Origin: an uncultured Psychrobacter sp.
GTDB lineage: Bacteria; Pseudomonadota; Gammaproteobacteria; Pseudomonadales; Moraxellaceae
Assembly (NCBI GenBank): GCA_947501045.1
Contig: CANMUI010000001.1
Location: 744,001 to 808,000 of the forward strand
DNA length: 64,000 bases
Direction: 5' to 3'
Of this stretch, positions 1 through 8,785 are shown piece after piece. The first letter of the stretch is position 1. Each line of letters opens with the position of its first letter. The notes below the pieces were generated by a model that made no database searches, was not told the origin of the DNA, and worked only from the letters and a program-made list of their open reading frames with translations. Position numbers and translations under genes: made by a program.

Positions 1-120
1 ACTAAAACCTGTATGAGCGCTGTAACTTGAGCGCCAAGACGATCGCGCCAGTAGCGTAGATACAGGATTTACCGCCTTAATATCACTACTGCTCGTTTTT
101 GTTTTGGAAAATAGTGCCAT
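1..120 (-). CDS. N-terminal fragment of a gene downstream of the siderophore-binding protein (possibly its permease)
   Basis: Reading leftwards from an ATG at 118-120, a frame stays open for 40 codons to the window edge (it begins MALFSKTKTSSS). It lies 73 bases downstream of the siderophore-binding lipoprotein on the same strand. That is where a FecCD-type permease usually sits in such operons, so a permease is inferred from position only. No membrane segment is reached in the visible part and no strong ribosome site is seen. A 6-bp inverted repeat (147-152 with 162-167) lies between the two genes and could be an intercistronic hairpin. Confidence 0.35.
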   Translation of the reverse strand, partial: MALFSKTKTSSSDIKAVNPVSTLLARSSWRSSYSAHTGFS

Positions 121-193
121 AGTTAATACCAGCTTACGATACAACTGACCTGCTCTTTTATCAGGTCTAGTTTATTTAGTCTCTGTTTTGCTA

Positions 194-1240
194 TTACTGA
201 GCTTTACTAAAAGCCGAATTAATCGTCTCCAAGTCCTGCATCCACTGATGATAACCTCCAAAAGCAAGGTAGGAGTCTGGGCTTAGATACACCACTTGGT
301 CTTTATCCCAAGCGGTAGTTTGCGCGACTAAAGGATTGTCTAATACTGCTTTGGCACTAGCGCCCTCTTGACCAATAGCGGCGCCGCGATCGATGACAAA
401 AAGCCAGTCTGGATTCATTTGTTGGATATATTCAAAGGAGATGGGCTGACCATGACTTCCCTCTGATATCTGTTCATCAGCCATAGGTACGCCAAGGACA
501 CTATGAATAAAACCAAAACGCGACTGATCGCCATAGGCAGAGAGTTTGTTACCCGTCACCATCACGACTAGGCCATTCCCTTTATCTTTGGTTGACGCTT
601 TAGTCTGTTCGATCATGCCATCGATATCTTGTTGCAATCTAGCCGCTAAATCGCTTTGACCAAACAGTGCCCCTAGGTCGAGCAAACGCCGTTTACTAGA
701 CTCATAGATATTGGCAGTGTCGATACTCATGTCCAAGGTTGGTGCGATATTGGATAGCTCATTGTATTTTTCTGCCATTCGCGAACCAATCAAGATCACT
801 TGGGGCTGCATCTCATTTAAGGCTTCAAGATCAGGCTCAAACAAAGTACCGACCTCTTCAGGGTCAGGAAGGGCAGCAGGCAGCAGGTTTTCTAGCAGTA
901 GGCCATTTGGCGCGCCATCAATTGCGACATTGAGCGCCGCTAGATCCTGCATCAAAGACATGTCATACACCACAACTGGTGAGGGATTCATAGGAAAGTC
1001 GACAGGCCCTTTTACTGTATCAACTTCAACGGAAGGCACTGAAACAGCATCGTTATCTGCGACGTTGGATGCCGCATCTGCAGTGTTGTTTTGGGCTTTG
1101 GTATCGTCCATATCAGTGTTATCTGAGTTGGAGCAGCCCGTTAAGCTAACACTGATAGCTAGTGCTGCGGTCATAGCGCTCAGTAGTGAGCGTTTGAGTA
1201 AAGGGGTTTTTTTGGCAATAATAGCAGAGTTATTAGGCAT
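194..1240 (-). CDS. Siderophore ABC transporter substrate-binding lipoprotein (FatB/CeuE/YclQ-like)
   Basis: 348 residues. The N-terminus is a lipoprotein signal: basic stretch KKTPLLKR, a hydrophobic run, and the lipobox SLTGC with Cys36 as the lipidated residue. A Thr/Asp/Asn-rich linker follows. The rest matches the periplasmic-binding fold of iron-siderophore ABC importers, with segments such as PSPVVVYDMSLMQDLAALN near residue 87, EMQPQVILIGSRMAEKYNEL, and a C-terminal YHQWMQDLETIN. The family binds ferric siderophores in the periplasm and passes them to a FecCD-type permease. It is divergent from tonB-exbB-exbD, and the shared spacer carries Fur-like sites, which supports an iron role. 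The exact siderophore (anguibactin, petrobactin or another catecholate class) cannot be told. Confidence 0.88.
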   Translation of the reverse strand: MPNNSAIIAKKTPLLKRSLLSAMTAALAISVSLTGCSNSDNTDMDDTKAQNNTADAASNVADNDAVSVPSVEVDTVKGPVDFPMNPSPVVVYDMSLMQDLAALNVAIDGAPNGLLLENLLPAALPDPEEVGTLFEPDLEALNEMQPQVILIGSRMAEKYNELSNIAPTLDMSIDTANIYESSKRRLLDLGALFGQSDLAARLQQDIDGMIEQTKASTKDKGNGLVVMVTGNKLSAYGDQSRFGFIHSVLGVPMADEQISEGSHGQPISFEYIQQMNPDWLFVIDRGAAIGQEGASAKAVLDNPLVAQTTAWDKDQVVYLSPDSYLAFGGYHQWMQDLETINSAFSKAQ

Positions 1241-1467
1241 AAGAAGCTCGGTATATCATAGGTTGTGCGCAGTAGATAATAAGCTACCGTCACAGAAATA
1301 AAAGAAAGGAATTTGTTCACCATTAGTCTATAAAGGGACTAGCACTCTACTTGTTGATTGAAAAGTAAAGTTTTAGACATTAATGTGTTATAAAGTGACA
1401 ACTTTCAAACCGTTGGGTAGTCGCTAATTTAGCCGTAATGATAAAGTAAATGAAATATTTTTTCAAT

Positions 1468-1486
1468 GATAATGATTTTCATTTGT
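1468..1486. promoter_or_regulatory. Fur-box-like site
   Basis: The 19 bases starting GATAATGATTTTCATT match the GATAATGATAATCATTATC Fur consensus at 14 of 19 positions by eye. It lies in the spacer between the divergent siderophore-binding gene and tonB, 228 bases from the former's start. Regulation by Fur is inferred. Confidence 0.6.
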
Positions 1487-1607
1487 GATATTAATTATTT
1501 ATCATCTAAGCTTAGCTTGCCTACAGTATTGGCTCTTTAAAAGGTGGTTATTGCAGTATTTACAAAGCTAATTGTATAAATATTAACGGTTATTTATCAC
1601 TAGTTTG

Positions 1608-1637
1608 TTATCAATATTGATAATGCTTATCATTTAT
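1608..1637. promoter_or_regulatory. Fur-box-like site overlapping a 16-bp palindrome, upstream of tonB
   Basis: Positions 1619-1637 (GATAATGCTTATCATTTAT) match the Fur consensus at 15 of 19 positions. They overlap a perfect 16-base palindrome at 1608-1623 (TTATCAATATTGATAA). The pair sits 68 bases before the tonB start, where a repressor would cover the promoter. Two stacked Fur dimers would explain the arrangement. The 464-base spacer 1241-1704 holds no gene. Confidence 0.65.
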
Positions 1638-1704
1638 ATTATTATTAAGCCAATTTTTTCCTCTCTTTAAATTAGTCTTAATTATGATGAGATATTAGGG
1701 TGTT

Positions 1705-2688
1705 ATGGCTTCAACAACTATAGGCAAACCATCGCTCAAGCTGACTTCAATGGCAATCGGTATCGTAGTGATATTGCATGTACTAACAGCTATAGGTTTG
1801 ATCATGGTTAAACCTCCTACACCTATTACTGAATCGTTTCAGGCTACTGCGCCGCTGGAAATTGAGATGGTAACTTTGAATAATCAAGCAGAGGCAGTGG
1901 CAGCAGCAGAGAAGACTTTGGAGTCAGAAGCTGAGCCTGAACCTGAAGTACAGCCAGAACCGGAGCTTGAACCAGTAATTGAGCCAGAACCTGAGCCAGT
2001 AGTGGAGACGGAACCAGTGGTAGAGCCGATGCTTGAACCCATAGTGGAGCTAGACCATGAACCCAAAATTGTAGAAACACCAGCCCCAGTATCGGAGTCT
2101 GTTATAAGTACTACTGTACAGACGAATGCCGATCGGGCGTCTAGTGCTACAAAGCCTATTTATGATACTACTTATACGCCAACCACCTCAGAGCCTAGGG
2201 TTAATAGTACCACCGCTGATGATCAACGCCGGATGCAGGCCGAGCAACAAAAAGCTGCTACCCAGAATAGAGCTAGAAAGCAAGCTCAAGAGGCTAGAGA
2301 AGCGAAAGCTGCGGCCGATGCCAAAGCTGCTAGAGAAGTAGCAGAACAAGCCGCCCAACAAGCCGCCGCCGCGCAAGCAGCAAGCAATGAGCCAGTAAAA
2401 TTTAATGAAAGTGATGCCAGATGGGCAGCAGCGCCTAGTCTCAGCTTTCCTAGTCGTGCTGAACGCGGTGCTAGACCTGGTGATAGTTTTACTGTGCTGT
2501 TGACCCTGCGAGTTAACAAGCAAGGCGGCGTTGACAATGTGAGCTTGGCACAGTCCTCTGGCAATAGAGTTTTAGACCAAGAGGCGCAGCGGCAGGTAAG
2601 AACAGGCAGATTCGTACCCTTTATGAAAGATGGGGTTGCTGTAGTAGGCAATGTAACCCTACCCATTACTTATCAAGTTCCTCGCTAA
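1705..2688 (+). CDS. tonB: TonB energy transducer
   Basis: 327 residues. One N-terminal membrane anchor (about residues 14-34, ending IGLIMVKPP) is followed by a long Glu-Pro-rich stretch (about 75-120) and an Ala/Gln/Arg/Lys-rich helical linker (about 175-225). The C-terminal TonB domain includes PSLSFPSRAERGARPGD, TVLLTLRVNKQGGVDNV, SSGNRVLDQEAQRQVRTGRF and ends ITYQVPR. The family spans the periplasm and carries proton-motive energy from ExbB-ExbD to outer-membrane receptors. It is the first gene of tonB-exbB-exbD and follows a Fur-like site. The Pro-rich spacer is low-complexity and produces spurious reverse-strand open frames, which I ignored. Confidence 0.95.
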   Translation: MASTTIGKPSLKLTSMAIGIVVILHVLTAIGLIMVKPPTPITESFQATAPLEIEMVTLNNQAEAVAAAEKTLESEAEPEPEVQPEPELEPVIEPEPEPVVETEPVVEPMLEPIVELDHEPKIVETPAPVSESVISTTVQTNADRASSATKPIYDTTYTPTTSEPRVNSTTADDQRRMQAEQQKAATQNRARKQAQEAREAKAAADAKAAREVAEQAAQQAAAAQAASNEPVKFNESDARWAAAPSLSFPSRAERGARPGDSFTVLLTLRVNKQGGVDNVSLAQSSGNRVLDQEAQRQVRTGRFVPFMKDGVAVVGNVTLPITYQVPR

Positions 2689-2747
2689 TCTATCTCATTA
2701 TCGCATAGCACTAATATACTAAATAACCAAACATTAAGGAATCTGAT

Positions 2748-3464
2748 ATGGACTTTGCAAGCTACTGGCAATACAGCGATATGGTGACAAGAACTTTATT
2801 TTTCTTGCTGCTAGCCTTATCGGTACTCTCTTGGGTGACAGGTATTATTCGTATTATTCAAAGTCGCAAATTGGCAGGAACGGTTGCTAACGATTTAAGT
2901 CAGCAGATCCAAAACAAACGCTCTGAGCTACAGACAGCCGATGCTGCCAACCACCGCCTAGTCGTGGAACAAGCACTTCTTAAGCATATCGGGCGCTACC
3001 GCTTTGCCAGCGAGCGCGGTCTGCCAATCTTGGGGACGACGGCAGCTATCGCTCCTTTCATTGGACTGTTTGGTACGGTGTGGGGGATCTTCCATGCACT
3101 GCATAATATTGGTACTACAGGGCAAGCAGGGCTAGCGCAAGTGGCAGGACCAGTAGGCGAGGCGCTGATTATGACGGGTTTGGGGATCGCCGTTGCCATT
3201 CCAGCGGTAGTATTTTATAACCTTGCCATTCGTATCAATCGCCGCGTGATGTACTATGCTAATGACAAAGCTCACGATCTATTGGCGCAATCAGCTCAGT
3301 TCTCGGTAGGCCAAAGCTTGGCATCTGATGCTGTAGCTACCAAGCAAACCAGTATAAAACGCGATACTAGTATAATACAGCCTAAAGAAAAAGAGGGTCA
3401 TGAAAAAAAAGGTCATGAAAAAAAGAGTTATCAGAATTCAGTTACCTCGCAGTCAAAAGCATAA
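2748..3464 (+). CDS. exbB: ExbB, proton-channel subunit of the TonB complex
   Basis: 238 residues with the MotA/TolQ/ExbB domain. An N-terminal membrane helix is at about residues 15-38. The later pair of helices includes GLPILGTTAAIAPFIGLFGT (about 90-110) and the glycine-rich segment GEALIMTGLGIAVAIPAVVF (about 135-158). It lies 59 bases after tonB and has its own AAGGAA ribosome site. The C-terminal tail is unusual: two copies of GHEKK, encoded by a 15-base near-perfect tandem repeat at 3396-3425 that contains runs of eight and seven A. The tail lies outside the conserved domain, so length changes there may be tolerated. Confidence 0.95.
   Translation: MDFASYWQYSDMVTRTLFFLLLALSVLSWVTGIIRIIQSRKLAGTVANDLSQQIQNKRSELQTADAANHRLVVEQALLKHIGRYRFASERGLPILGTTAAIAPFIGLFGTVWGIFHALHNIGTTGQAGLAQVAGPVGEALIMTGLGIAVAIPAVVFYNLAIRINRRVMYYANDKAHDLLAQSAQFSVGQSLASDAVATKQTSIKRDTSIIQPKEKEGHEKKGHEKKSYQNSVTSQSKA
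3396..3425 (+). repeat. 15-bp tandem repeat with poly-A runs inside the exbB 3' end
   Basis: Two copies of GGTCATGAAAAAAA(A/G), 14 of 15 bases identical, encode the repeated tail GHEKKGHEKK of ExbB. The A8 and A7 tracts are candidates for replication slippage. Confidence 0.8.
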
Positions 3465-3547
3465 TCCTAGATATAAATAAGCACTGAAACTATATGTTCT
3501 AAAACGCTAAGATCCAAAACTACAAGCACTCAATTAAGAGAATAACT

Positions 3548-3949
3548 ATGGCTTTTCAATTAGGTGACGACGATACCCAAAGCATGAATGAGATGAACCT
3601 CATCCCGCTCATCGATGTCATGCTGGTACTTATGATTATATTCTTGTTGACAGCGACGGTACTTAATCCAACCGTACCGCTCAATCTGCCCAAGACCAGT
3701 GCTGAGATCAATGAGCTGCCAGTCGATCCCATTCAAATCAGTATTGATAAAGACGCAGGATTGTTTTGGGATGATGAGTCTATTAGTATGGAAGAATTAG
3801 AGACACGCTTGCAAAGGCAGGGCGCTGCTGGCAATGAACCTTCTATCCAACTGCGCGCGGACAAAGACAGTCGCTATGATAATGTTGCGCAAGTATTGGC
3901 AGCTGCCAGCACTGCAGGACTGACTAAGATTGCTTTTGTAAATGAATGA
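3548..3949 (+). CDS. exbD: ExbD, biopolymer transport subunit of the TonB complex
   Basis: 133 residues, the usual ExbD size. A short cytoplasmic N-terminus (EMNLIPLIDVMLVLMI) runs into the single membrane helix at about residues 15-40. Asp23 in LIPLIDVM is the conserved proton-handling aspartate of the ExbD/TolR family. The periplasmic domain follows (NLPKTSAEINELP, ISIDKDAG, IQLRADKDSRYDNVAQVLAA). An AGAGAATAACT ribosome region precedes the start. It is the last gene of the operon, with an intrinsic terminator about 140 bases downstream. Confidence 0.95.
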   Translation: MAFQLGDDDTQSMNEMNLIPLIDVMLVLMIIFLLTATVLNPTVPLNLPKTSAEINELPVDPIQISIDKDAGLFWDDESISMEELETRLQRQGAAGNEPSIQLRADKDSRYDNVAQVLAAASTAGLTKIAFVNE

Positions 3950-4092
3950 TGTTTATTACCCCTAATTCTTAAACATTGCCTAACTATCAAACCATTAAAA
4001 AAACAAGCTTGCCACATAAACCAGCAAACTTATCAGTAAAAAGACAGCCACTACAATAAGAAGAACAATTAAAATAATAATCTTTTCTCCAG

Positions 4093-4131
4093 CCTCGCTT
4101 TTAGTTAATGGTTAACTGAGCGAGGTTTTAT
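4093..4131 (+). terminator. Intrinsic terminator of tonB-exbB-exbD
   Basis: CCTCGCT (4093-4099) pairs with AGCGAGG (4119-4125). An inner AGTTAA/TTAACT stem surrounds a TGG loop, and a T-rich tract follows. The convergent DUF2799 gene may also use it. Confidence 0.8.
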
Positions 4132-4165
4132 TTATTAAAGTGTTCTATTTTGCCAGTATCACGCT

Positions 4166-4708
4166 CTACCAGCCATAACCAAAAGGTCTATAAAAGGGAC
4201 TATAGCCAAACGGCCCATAGCCAAAGGGATAAGGCGAGCGCAGATAGTTCAGATCACGCTGGCGGATATAGTAATAGCGGCCTTGCGCGTAAGCTTCCTC
4301 CAGCTTTTCTATACCCTCAAGTGGACAAACAGGCTGCCAATCATAACCTTCGCGTCCAAGTTTATAAGCGTTCAGCTCCGTACAATAGCCTTTGAGACCT
4401 TGCTGTCGACCCTGCTCCCAAAGCACGCGATTGGGTGTCGCACCACTTACGCTTGCGCACTGATTAGCATAATAACCAAAATAGTCGCCTGAACGACCGT
4501 TTAGCCCATCAACGTAGCCGAGTTGTTGCCAATTGCTGGTTTGACACTGCTGCGGGGTAAGATTGGGTTTGGTTGTAGCACAGCCGGATAGCGTTAATAG
4601 GGCTACGCCTAACACCGATACCACCATGCTGAGTTTATTAATGCTAGATTTATTAATAAAGGTACTGTTTGCATGGGCAGTTGATCTTAATTTAAAAAAG
4701 TAACTCAT
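4166..4708 (-). CDS. DUF2799-family lipoprotein
   Basis: 180 residues. The signal sequence SMVVSVLGVALLTLSGC ends in the lipobox LSGC, followed by ATTKPNLTPQQCQTSNW. The body has the DUF2799 pattern: QLGYVDGLNG, a Cys-containing YANQCASVSG, QGRQQGLKGYC and KLGREGYDWQPVC, with several paired cysteines. The tail is a low-complexity PFGYGPFGY repeat rich in Gly, Tyr, Phe and Pro. The function of the family is unknown; an outer-membrane or periplasmic anchor is inferred. I kept the first ATG because the internal Met before the hydrophobic stretch has no ribosome site, but the long polar leader means the start is uncertain. Confidence 0.75.
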   Translation of the reverse strand: MSYFFKLRSTAHANSTFINKSSINKLSMVVSVLGVALLTLSGCATTKPNLTPQQCQTSNWQQLGYVDGLNGRSGDYFGYYANQCASVSGATPNRVLWEQGRQQGLKGYCTELNAYKLGREGYDWQPVCPLEGIEKLEEAYAQGRYYYIRQRDLNYLRSPYPFGYGPFGYSPFYRPFGYGW

Positions 4709-5050
4709 AATAAACCTGCGCGCCTCTAAATTTATAGTTTATCATAGCACTTTTTATAACAGTGATTTTGCTATCTTATTGTCATTATATTGATGCTCCT
4801 TTATTAATAATTTTTATCTAAGCTGCTGATATAGCAGTCTTTATGTGAAGTCAAATTATAAAGCGCTTAAGCTCACGCTTGATTTTTAATTATAAGGTTG
4901 CGATATTAATCTACACGCTACCTCTTGAAACCAACTTAGAGTAAGACAATATAATAGTACAGTCAGTAGCAAGGTTATTAGATTACCGGATATCCATCGG
5001 TATTCCCTATTTTCGTTTTATTGAAGATTCATCTAGAAGGTCAGATTATC

Positions 5051-5623
5051 ATGGGATTTTGGATTACCATTATTATCATACTGTTTGTACTTGGGAGTAT
5101 GATGGCGCTAAAACCTAACGGTATCGACCAGCGTTTGGACAAGCTGCGTATGAGCGCACGGCGCTTGCAGCTTAATCCAAAGCTTGTGGTTTGTCCGGAT
5201 TGGATTAAAGGTAAGGACAACGAATATGGCCGCGGCATGATCGGCCAGTATTGTTTGATAATAGACAATGTCAAGCTACCGCAATCGCGTTATCAGGTTA
5301 TAGACGGACAGTGGCGTCCCTATGCGAGTATTGATAATAATGAACAGCCTATTCACGCCAACTTTAGCTTAGATAAAACGCCGCTTGCATTGCCAACAGC
5401 GATTGAACCCTTTGTAAAAGGACTCGCCGTCAAAGCCAATAGCATTATCGTTTATTGGGAAGATATTAATTATGTGCGTCCGATCACCAATCCAAATTAT
5501 AAAACTGGCGCTATTGAACCGGATTTGTTGGCGTTAAAACAAAACCTTGAACAGTGGGCGCTACAAATGCAGGCAAGTAGCCATGGCTTGTCTAAAAGCA
5601 GCATGGCTAGAACAGGTACTTAA
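5051..5623 (+). CDS. Conserved membrane-anchored protein of unknown function upstream of topA
   Basis: 190 residues from the ATG at 5051. I prefer it over an upstream in-frame TTG at 5021 because AAGG lies 10 bases before it. An N-terminal membrane helix (FWITIIIILFVLGSMMAL) is followed by a basic, probably cytoplasmic region (RLDKLRMSARRLQLNPKLV) and a soluble part with CPDWIKGKDN, GQYCLIIDNVKLP and VYWEDINYVRPITNP. I do not recognise a named domain. The single N-terminal helix and soluble body suggest a small envelope-associated protein. It is 330 bases upstream of topA on the same strand, with no terminator seen between them. Confidence 0.75.
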   Translation: MGFWITIIIILFVLGSMMALKPNGIDQRLDKLRMSARRLQLNPKLVVCPDWIKGKDNEYGRGMIGQYCLIIDNVKLPQSRYQVIDGQWRPYASIDNNEQPIHANFSLDKTPLALPTAIEPFVKGLAVKANSIIVYWEDINYVRPITNPNYKTGAIEPDLLALKQNLEQWALQMQASSHGLSKSSMARTGT

Positions 5624-5953
5624 GACTACCACTGCTTAATAATGACAAGTATTTATCACCAAGCGTCCAATAAAGTTTCTATTTATCTAAAAGCCAAATA
5701 AGGCTGCAAATTAGCTTTTTGAGTTAGCTTAGATATCAAATAACATTAAGCGCTAGACTTGTTTTATATTATTGCTCAATTATTTCTAGTTGACAGCTCA
5801 ACTATTAGCAGTGTAACGTCTTTAAAGAATACTTTGCCTTATCGCTCCTTTATATCTTATAACTATTTTTATTAGAAGCTACTATTAGAATAAATTACGC
5901 AACTTCAGTTAACTATTTAGCTATTTATATTAGCTACTTTCAATCAGATTATT
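5624..5953. other. Gene-free spacer upstream of topA
   Basis: 330 AT-rich bases with no plausible gene, hairpin terminator or recognisable operator. It probably contains the topA promoter, which I could not place with confidence. Confidence 0.5.
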
Positions 5954-8632
5954 ATGGTGTCGTCACATATGGCAAAAACCACAAGTAAAACCACAACCAA
6001 AAAAAGCTCAGCTTCTGCGTCCGATAACGCTAAGGGTAAGTCTTTAGTGATCGTCGAGTCGCCTGCTAAGGCAAAAACGATTAATAAATATCTGGGTAAT
6101 GATTTTATCGTACGCTCCAGTATTGGCCATGTACGCGATCTACCTGTGGGCGCCAGTAAAAGCGCCAAAAAATCGACCAGTACCAAAAAAGATGACAGTC
6201 TAACCAAAGAAGAGAAAACTCAGCAAGCACTGGTACGACGCATGGGTGTTGATCCTGAGCATGGCTGGGCGGCAGTCTATGAAGTACTGCCTAACAAAAC
6301 CAAGGTCATCAAAGAGCTTAAATCTTTGGCTAAAGACGCGGATAAAATCTATCTGGCAACGGATATGGACCGTGAAGGGGAGGCGATCGCTTGGCATCTA
6401 AAAGAGGTCATTGGCGGTCCTGATAGCAAGTATCAGCGCGTGGTTTTCAACGAGATTACTAAGTCCGCTATTCAAAACGCCTTTAAACAACCCTCCAAGC
6501 TTGATATTGATCGCGTTAACGCGCAGCAAGCTCGGCGCTTTTTAGATAGAGTTGTCGGTTTTATGGTATCGCCGCTGCTGTGGCAAAAGGTCGCACGCGG
6601 TTTGTCAGCAGGACGCGTACAGTCGGTTGCCATGCGCTTAGTTGTTGAGCGTGAGCACGAGATTCGCGCCTTCATTCCAGAGGAATACTGGCAAATTCAT
6701 GCCGATACGCATATAGAGGATAAGAAAAAAGGCGCAGATCAGATTGGTATTCGCCTAGAGGCGACCAAGCAAGCAGGTAAAACGCTTAAACTGGTCAATA
6801 AAGAGCAAACGGATAAAGTTTTAGCCATCCTAAAACCTGCTGATTTTATCGTTAAAGAGCGTGAAGAAAAACCCACACAGTCGCGTCCTAGTGCTCCCTT
6901 TATTACCTCGACTTTGCAGCAAGCGGCGAGTACGCGTTTAGGTTTTTCGGTTAAAAAAACCATGATTCTAGCGCAGCGCCTCTATGAAGCGGGGCATATT
7001 ACTTATATGCGTACCGACTCGACATTCTTGTCGGGGGACGCGCTAAATGCGGCGCGCGGATTTATTGAAGACAGTTATGGCGATAAATATGTACCCGAAA
7101 AGCCAAACTTCTACGGCAATAAACAAAACGCGCAAGAGGCGCACGAGGCCATTCGTCCCTCAAATGTCAATATGCAATCGACTCAATTGAAAGGCGTTGA
7201 GCGTGATGCTATTCGTCTTTATGAGTTGATTTGGCGTCAGTTTGTCGCCTGTCAGATGATGCCTGCTAAATATTTATCAGTAAATTTGTTTGTGGAAGCT
7301 GGCAACGTTGAGCTTAAAGCGCGCGGACGCACTATGACCTTTGACGGGTTTACCAAAGTGATGCCGCCCGCTAAAACCGACGATACTTTGCTACCGGATG
7401 TCAAAAAGGGCGATAAGCTCATACTAGATAAGCTCGATCCAAGCCAACATTTTACCAAGCCGCCGCCGCGCTACACCGAGGCCAGTCTCGTCAAAGAGCT
7501 TGAGAAAAAAGGCATCGGCCGTCCCTCGACTTATGCTTCTATCATTTCAACCATTCAAGATCGCGGCTATGTCAAGCTTGAGAATAAGCGCTTGTTTGCC
7601 GAAAAAATGGGCGATATCGTCACTGACAGATTGACAGACAGCTTCCCAGATTTGATGGATTATACCTTTACTGCTGCACTTGAAGATAAGCTTGATCATG
7701 TGGCGGCAGGTGATCAAAACTGGAAAGATGTGCTTGATAATTTCTATGGTGATTTCAAAACCAAGCTTGAGCATGCCAAAGATAAAGATGGTATGCGTCC
7801 TAACGATCCCACCGATGTGCCCGACATACATTGCGATATTTGCGCTCGTCCGATGCAGCTGCGCACAGGCTCGACAGGGGTGTTCTTAGGTTGTACCGGT
7901 TATAACTTGCCACCAAAAGAGCGCTGCAAGGGCACCAAAAACTTAATGCCCGTTGAAGCTTTTGCCAATCTTGATGATGCAGAGGGTGACGACGTCGCTG
8001 AAGTCAAAGATTTAATGGAGAAAAAGCGCTGTCCAAAATGCGGTACGGCTATGAACGGTTACATCGTTGATGGCGGTCTTAAACTACATGTTTGTGGTAA
8101 TAACCCAGATTGTGACGGCTACATCTTAGAAGAAGGTAAGTTTGAAGTCCCCGGCTCCGATACCCCTACCATTGACTGCGATAAATGTGATGGGCAGATG
8201 GAGCTCAAAACCGGACGTTTTGGTCCTTACTTTGCTTGTCAAAACTGTGATAATACGCGTAAAGTGCTTAAAACTGGTGAGCCTGCGCCGCCGCGTATGG
8301 ACCCCATCGACATGCCGGATCTAAAGTCCACTAAGCATGACGATCACTTCATCTTACGTGAAGGGGCTGCGGGGATGTTCTTGGCAGCCTCCAAATTTCC
8401 AAAGGTTCGCGAAACTCGGGCGCCAAAGCTAGCCGAGCTGCGTCCTATCAGGGATAAAATGGAAGATAAATTCCAGTATCTATTTGAAGGACCGGATGAA
8501 GATCCTGATGGTAACCCAACTATTCTGCGCTGGTCACGTAAGAAAAAAGAGCAATACATTGGCTCTGAGAAAAACGGTAAAGCCACGCGTTGGGGCGTGT
8601 ACTGGCGTAAAGGCGAATGGGTAGAGGAGTAG
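5954..8632 (+). CDS. topA: DNA topoisomerase I (type IA)
   Basis: 892 residues. It relaxes negative supercoils by transient single-strand cleavage. The Toprim domain starts at about residue 31 (LVIVESPAKAKTINKYLG, then GHVRDLP and the acidic TDMDREGEAIAWHL). The catalytic tyrosine is Tyr351 in HITYMRTDST. The central DNA-gate domain contains NAQQARRFLDRVVGF and KGIGRPSTYASIISTI. C-terminal zinc-ribbon repeats carry CDICARPM, CPKCGTAMNG and CDKCDGQMELKTGRFGPYFAC, and a lysine-rich end follows. A second in-frame ATG five codons later (MAKTTSK) could be the true start. The Lys/Ser/Thr-rich first 25 residues are a poorly conserved extension. Confidence 0.97.
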   Translation: MVSSHMAKTTSKTTTKKSSASASDNAKGKSLVIVESPAKAKTINKYLGNDFIVRSSIGHVRDLPVGASKSAKKSTSTKKDDSLTKEEKTQQALVRRMGVDPEHGWAAVYEVLPNKTKVIKELKSLAKDADKIYLATDMDREGEAIAWHLKEVIGGPDSKYQRVVFNEITKSAIQNAFKQPSKLDIDRVNAQQARRFLDRVVGFMVSPLLWQKVARGLSAGRVQSVAMRLVVEREHEIRAFIPEEYWQIHADTHIEDKKKGADQIGIRLEATKQAGKTLKLVNKEQTDKVLAILKPADFIVKEREEKPTQSRPSAPFITSTLQQAASTRLGFSVKKTMILAQRLYEAGHITYMRTDSTFLSGDALNAARGFIEDSYGDKYVPEKPNFYGNKQNAQEAHEAIRPSNVNMQSTQLKGVERDAIRLYELIWRQFVACQMMPAKYLSVNLFVEAGNVELKARGRTMTFDGFTKVMPPAKTDDTLLPDVKKGDKLILDKLDPSQHFTKPPPRYTEASLVKELEKKGIGRPSTYASIISTIQDRGYVKLENKRLFAEKMGDIVTDRLTDSFPDLMDYTFTAALEDKLDHVAAGDQNWKDVLDNFYGDFKTKLEHAKDKDGMRPNDPTDVPDIHCDICARPMQLRTGSTGVFLGCTGYNLPPKERCKGTKNLMPVEAFANLDDAEGDDVAEVKDLMEKKRCPKCGTAMNGYIVDGGLKLHVCGNNPDCDGYILEEGKFEVPGSDTPTIDCDKCDGQMELKTGRFGPYFACQNCDNTRKVLKTGEPAPPRMDPIDMPDLKSTKHDDHFILREGAAGMFLAASKFPKVRETRAPKLAELRPIRDKMEDKFQYLFEGPDEDPDGNPTILRWSRKKKEQYIGSEKNGKATRWGVYWRKGEWVEE

Positions 8633-8693
8633 TCTGCAACAAGCTTTTTGCAGCTACTTTTTAGCCTGTATCTAAGAATATAGACCAAAGAAA

Positions 8694-8724
8694 AACCTCT
8701 TAGATTATCTAAAAGGTTTTTTTG
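8694..8724 (+). terminator. Intrinsic terminator of topA
   Basis: AACCTCTTAGA pairs with TCTAAAAGGTT around a short TTA loop, with one mismatch, and runs into seven T. Confidence 0.8.
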
Positions 8725-8785
8725 TTTCTAGTAAAACTATAAGTCTAATAAAGCTTTTGCTTAATAGTTATTAATTTATACCGTA

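Noticed and set aside
1844..2666. Several open frames on the minus strand inside tonB
   Set aside because: They come from the Pro/Glu- and Ala/Lys-rich repeats of TonB read in reverse and show only low-complexity sequence.
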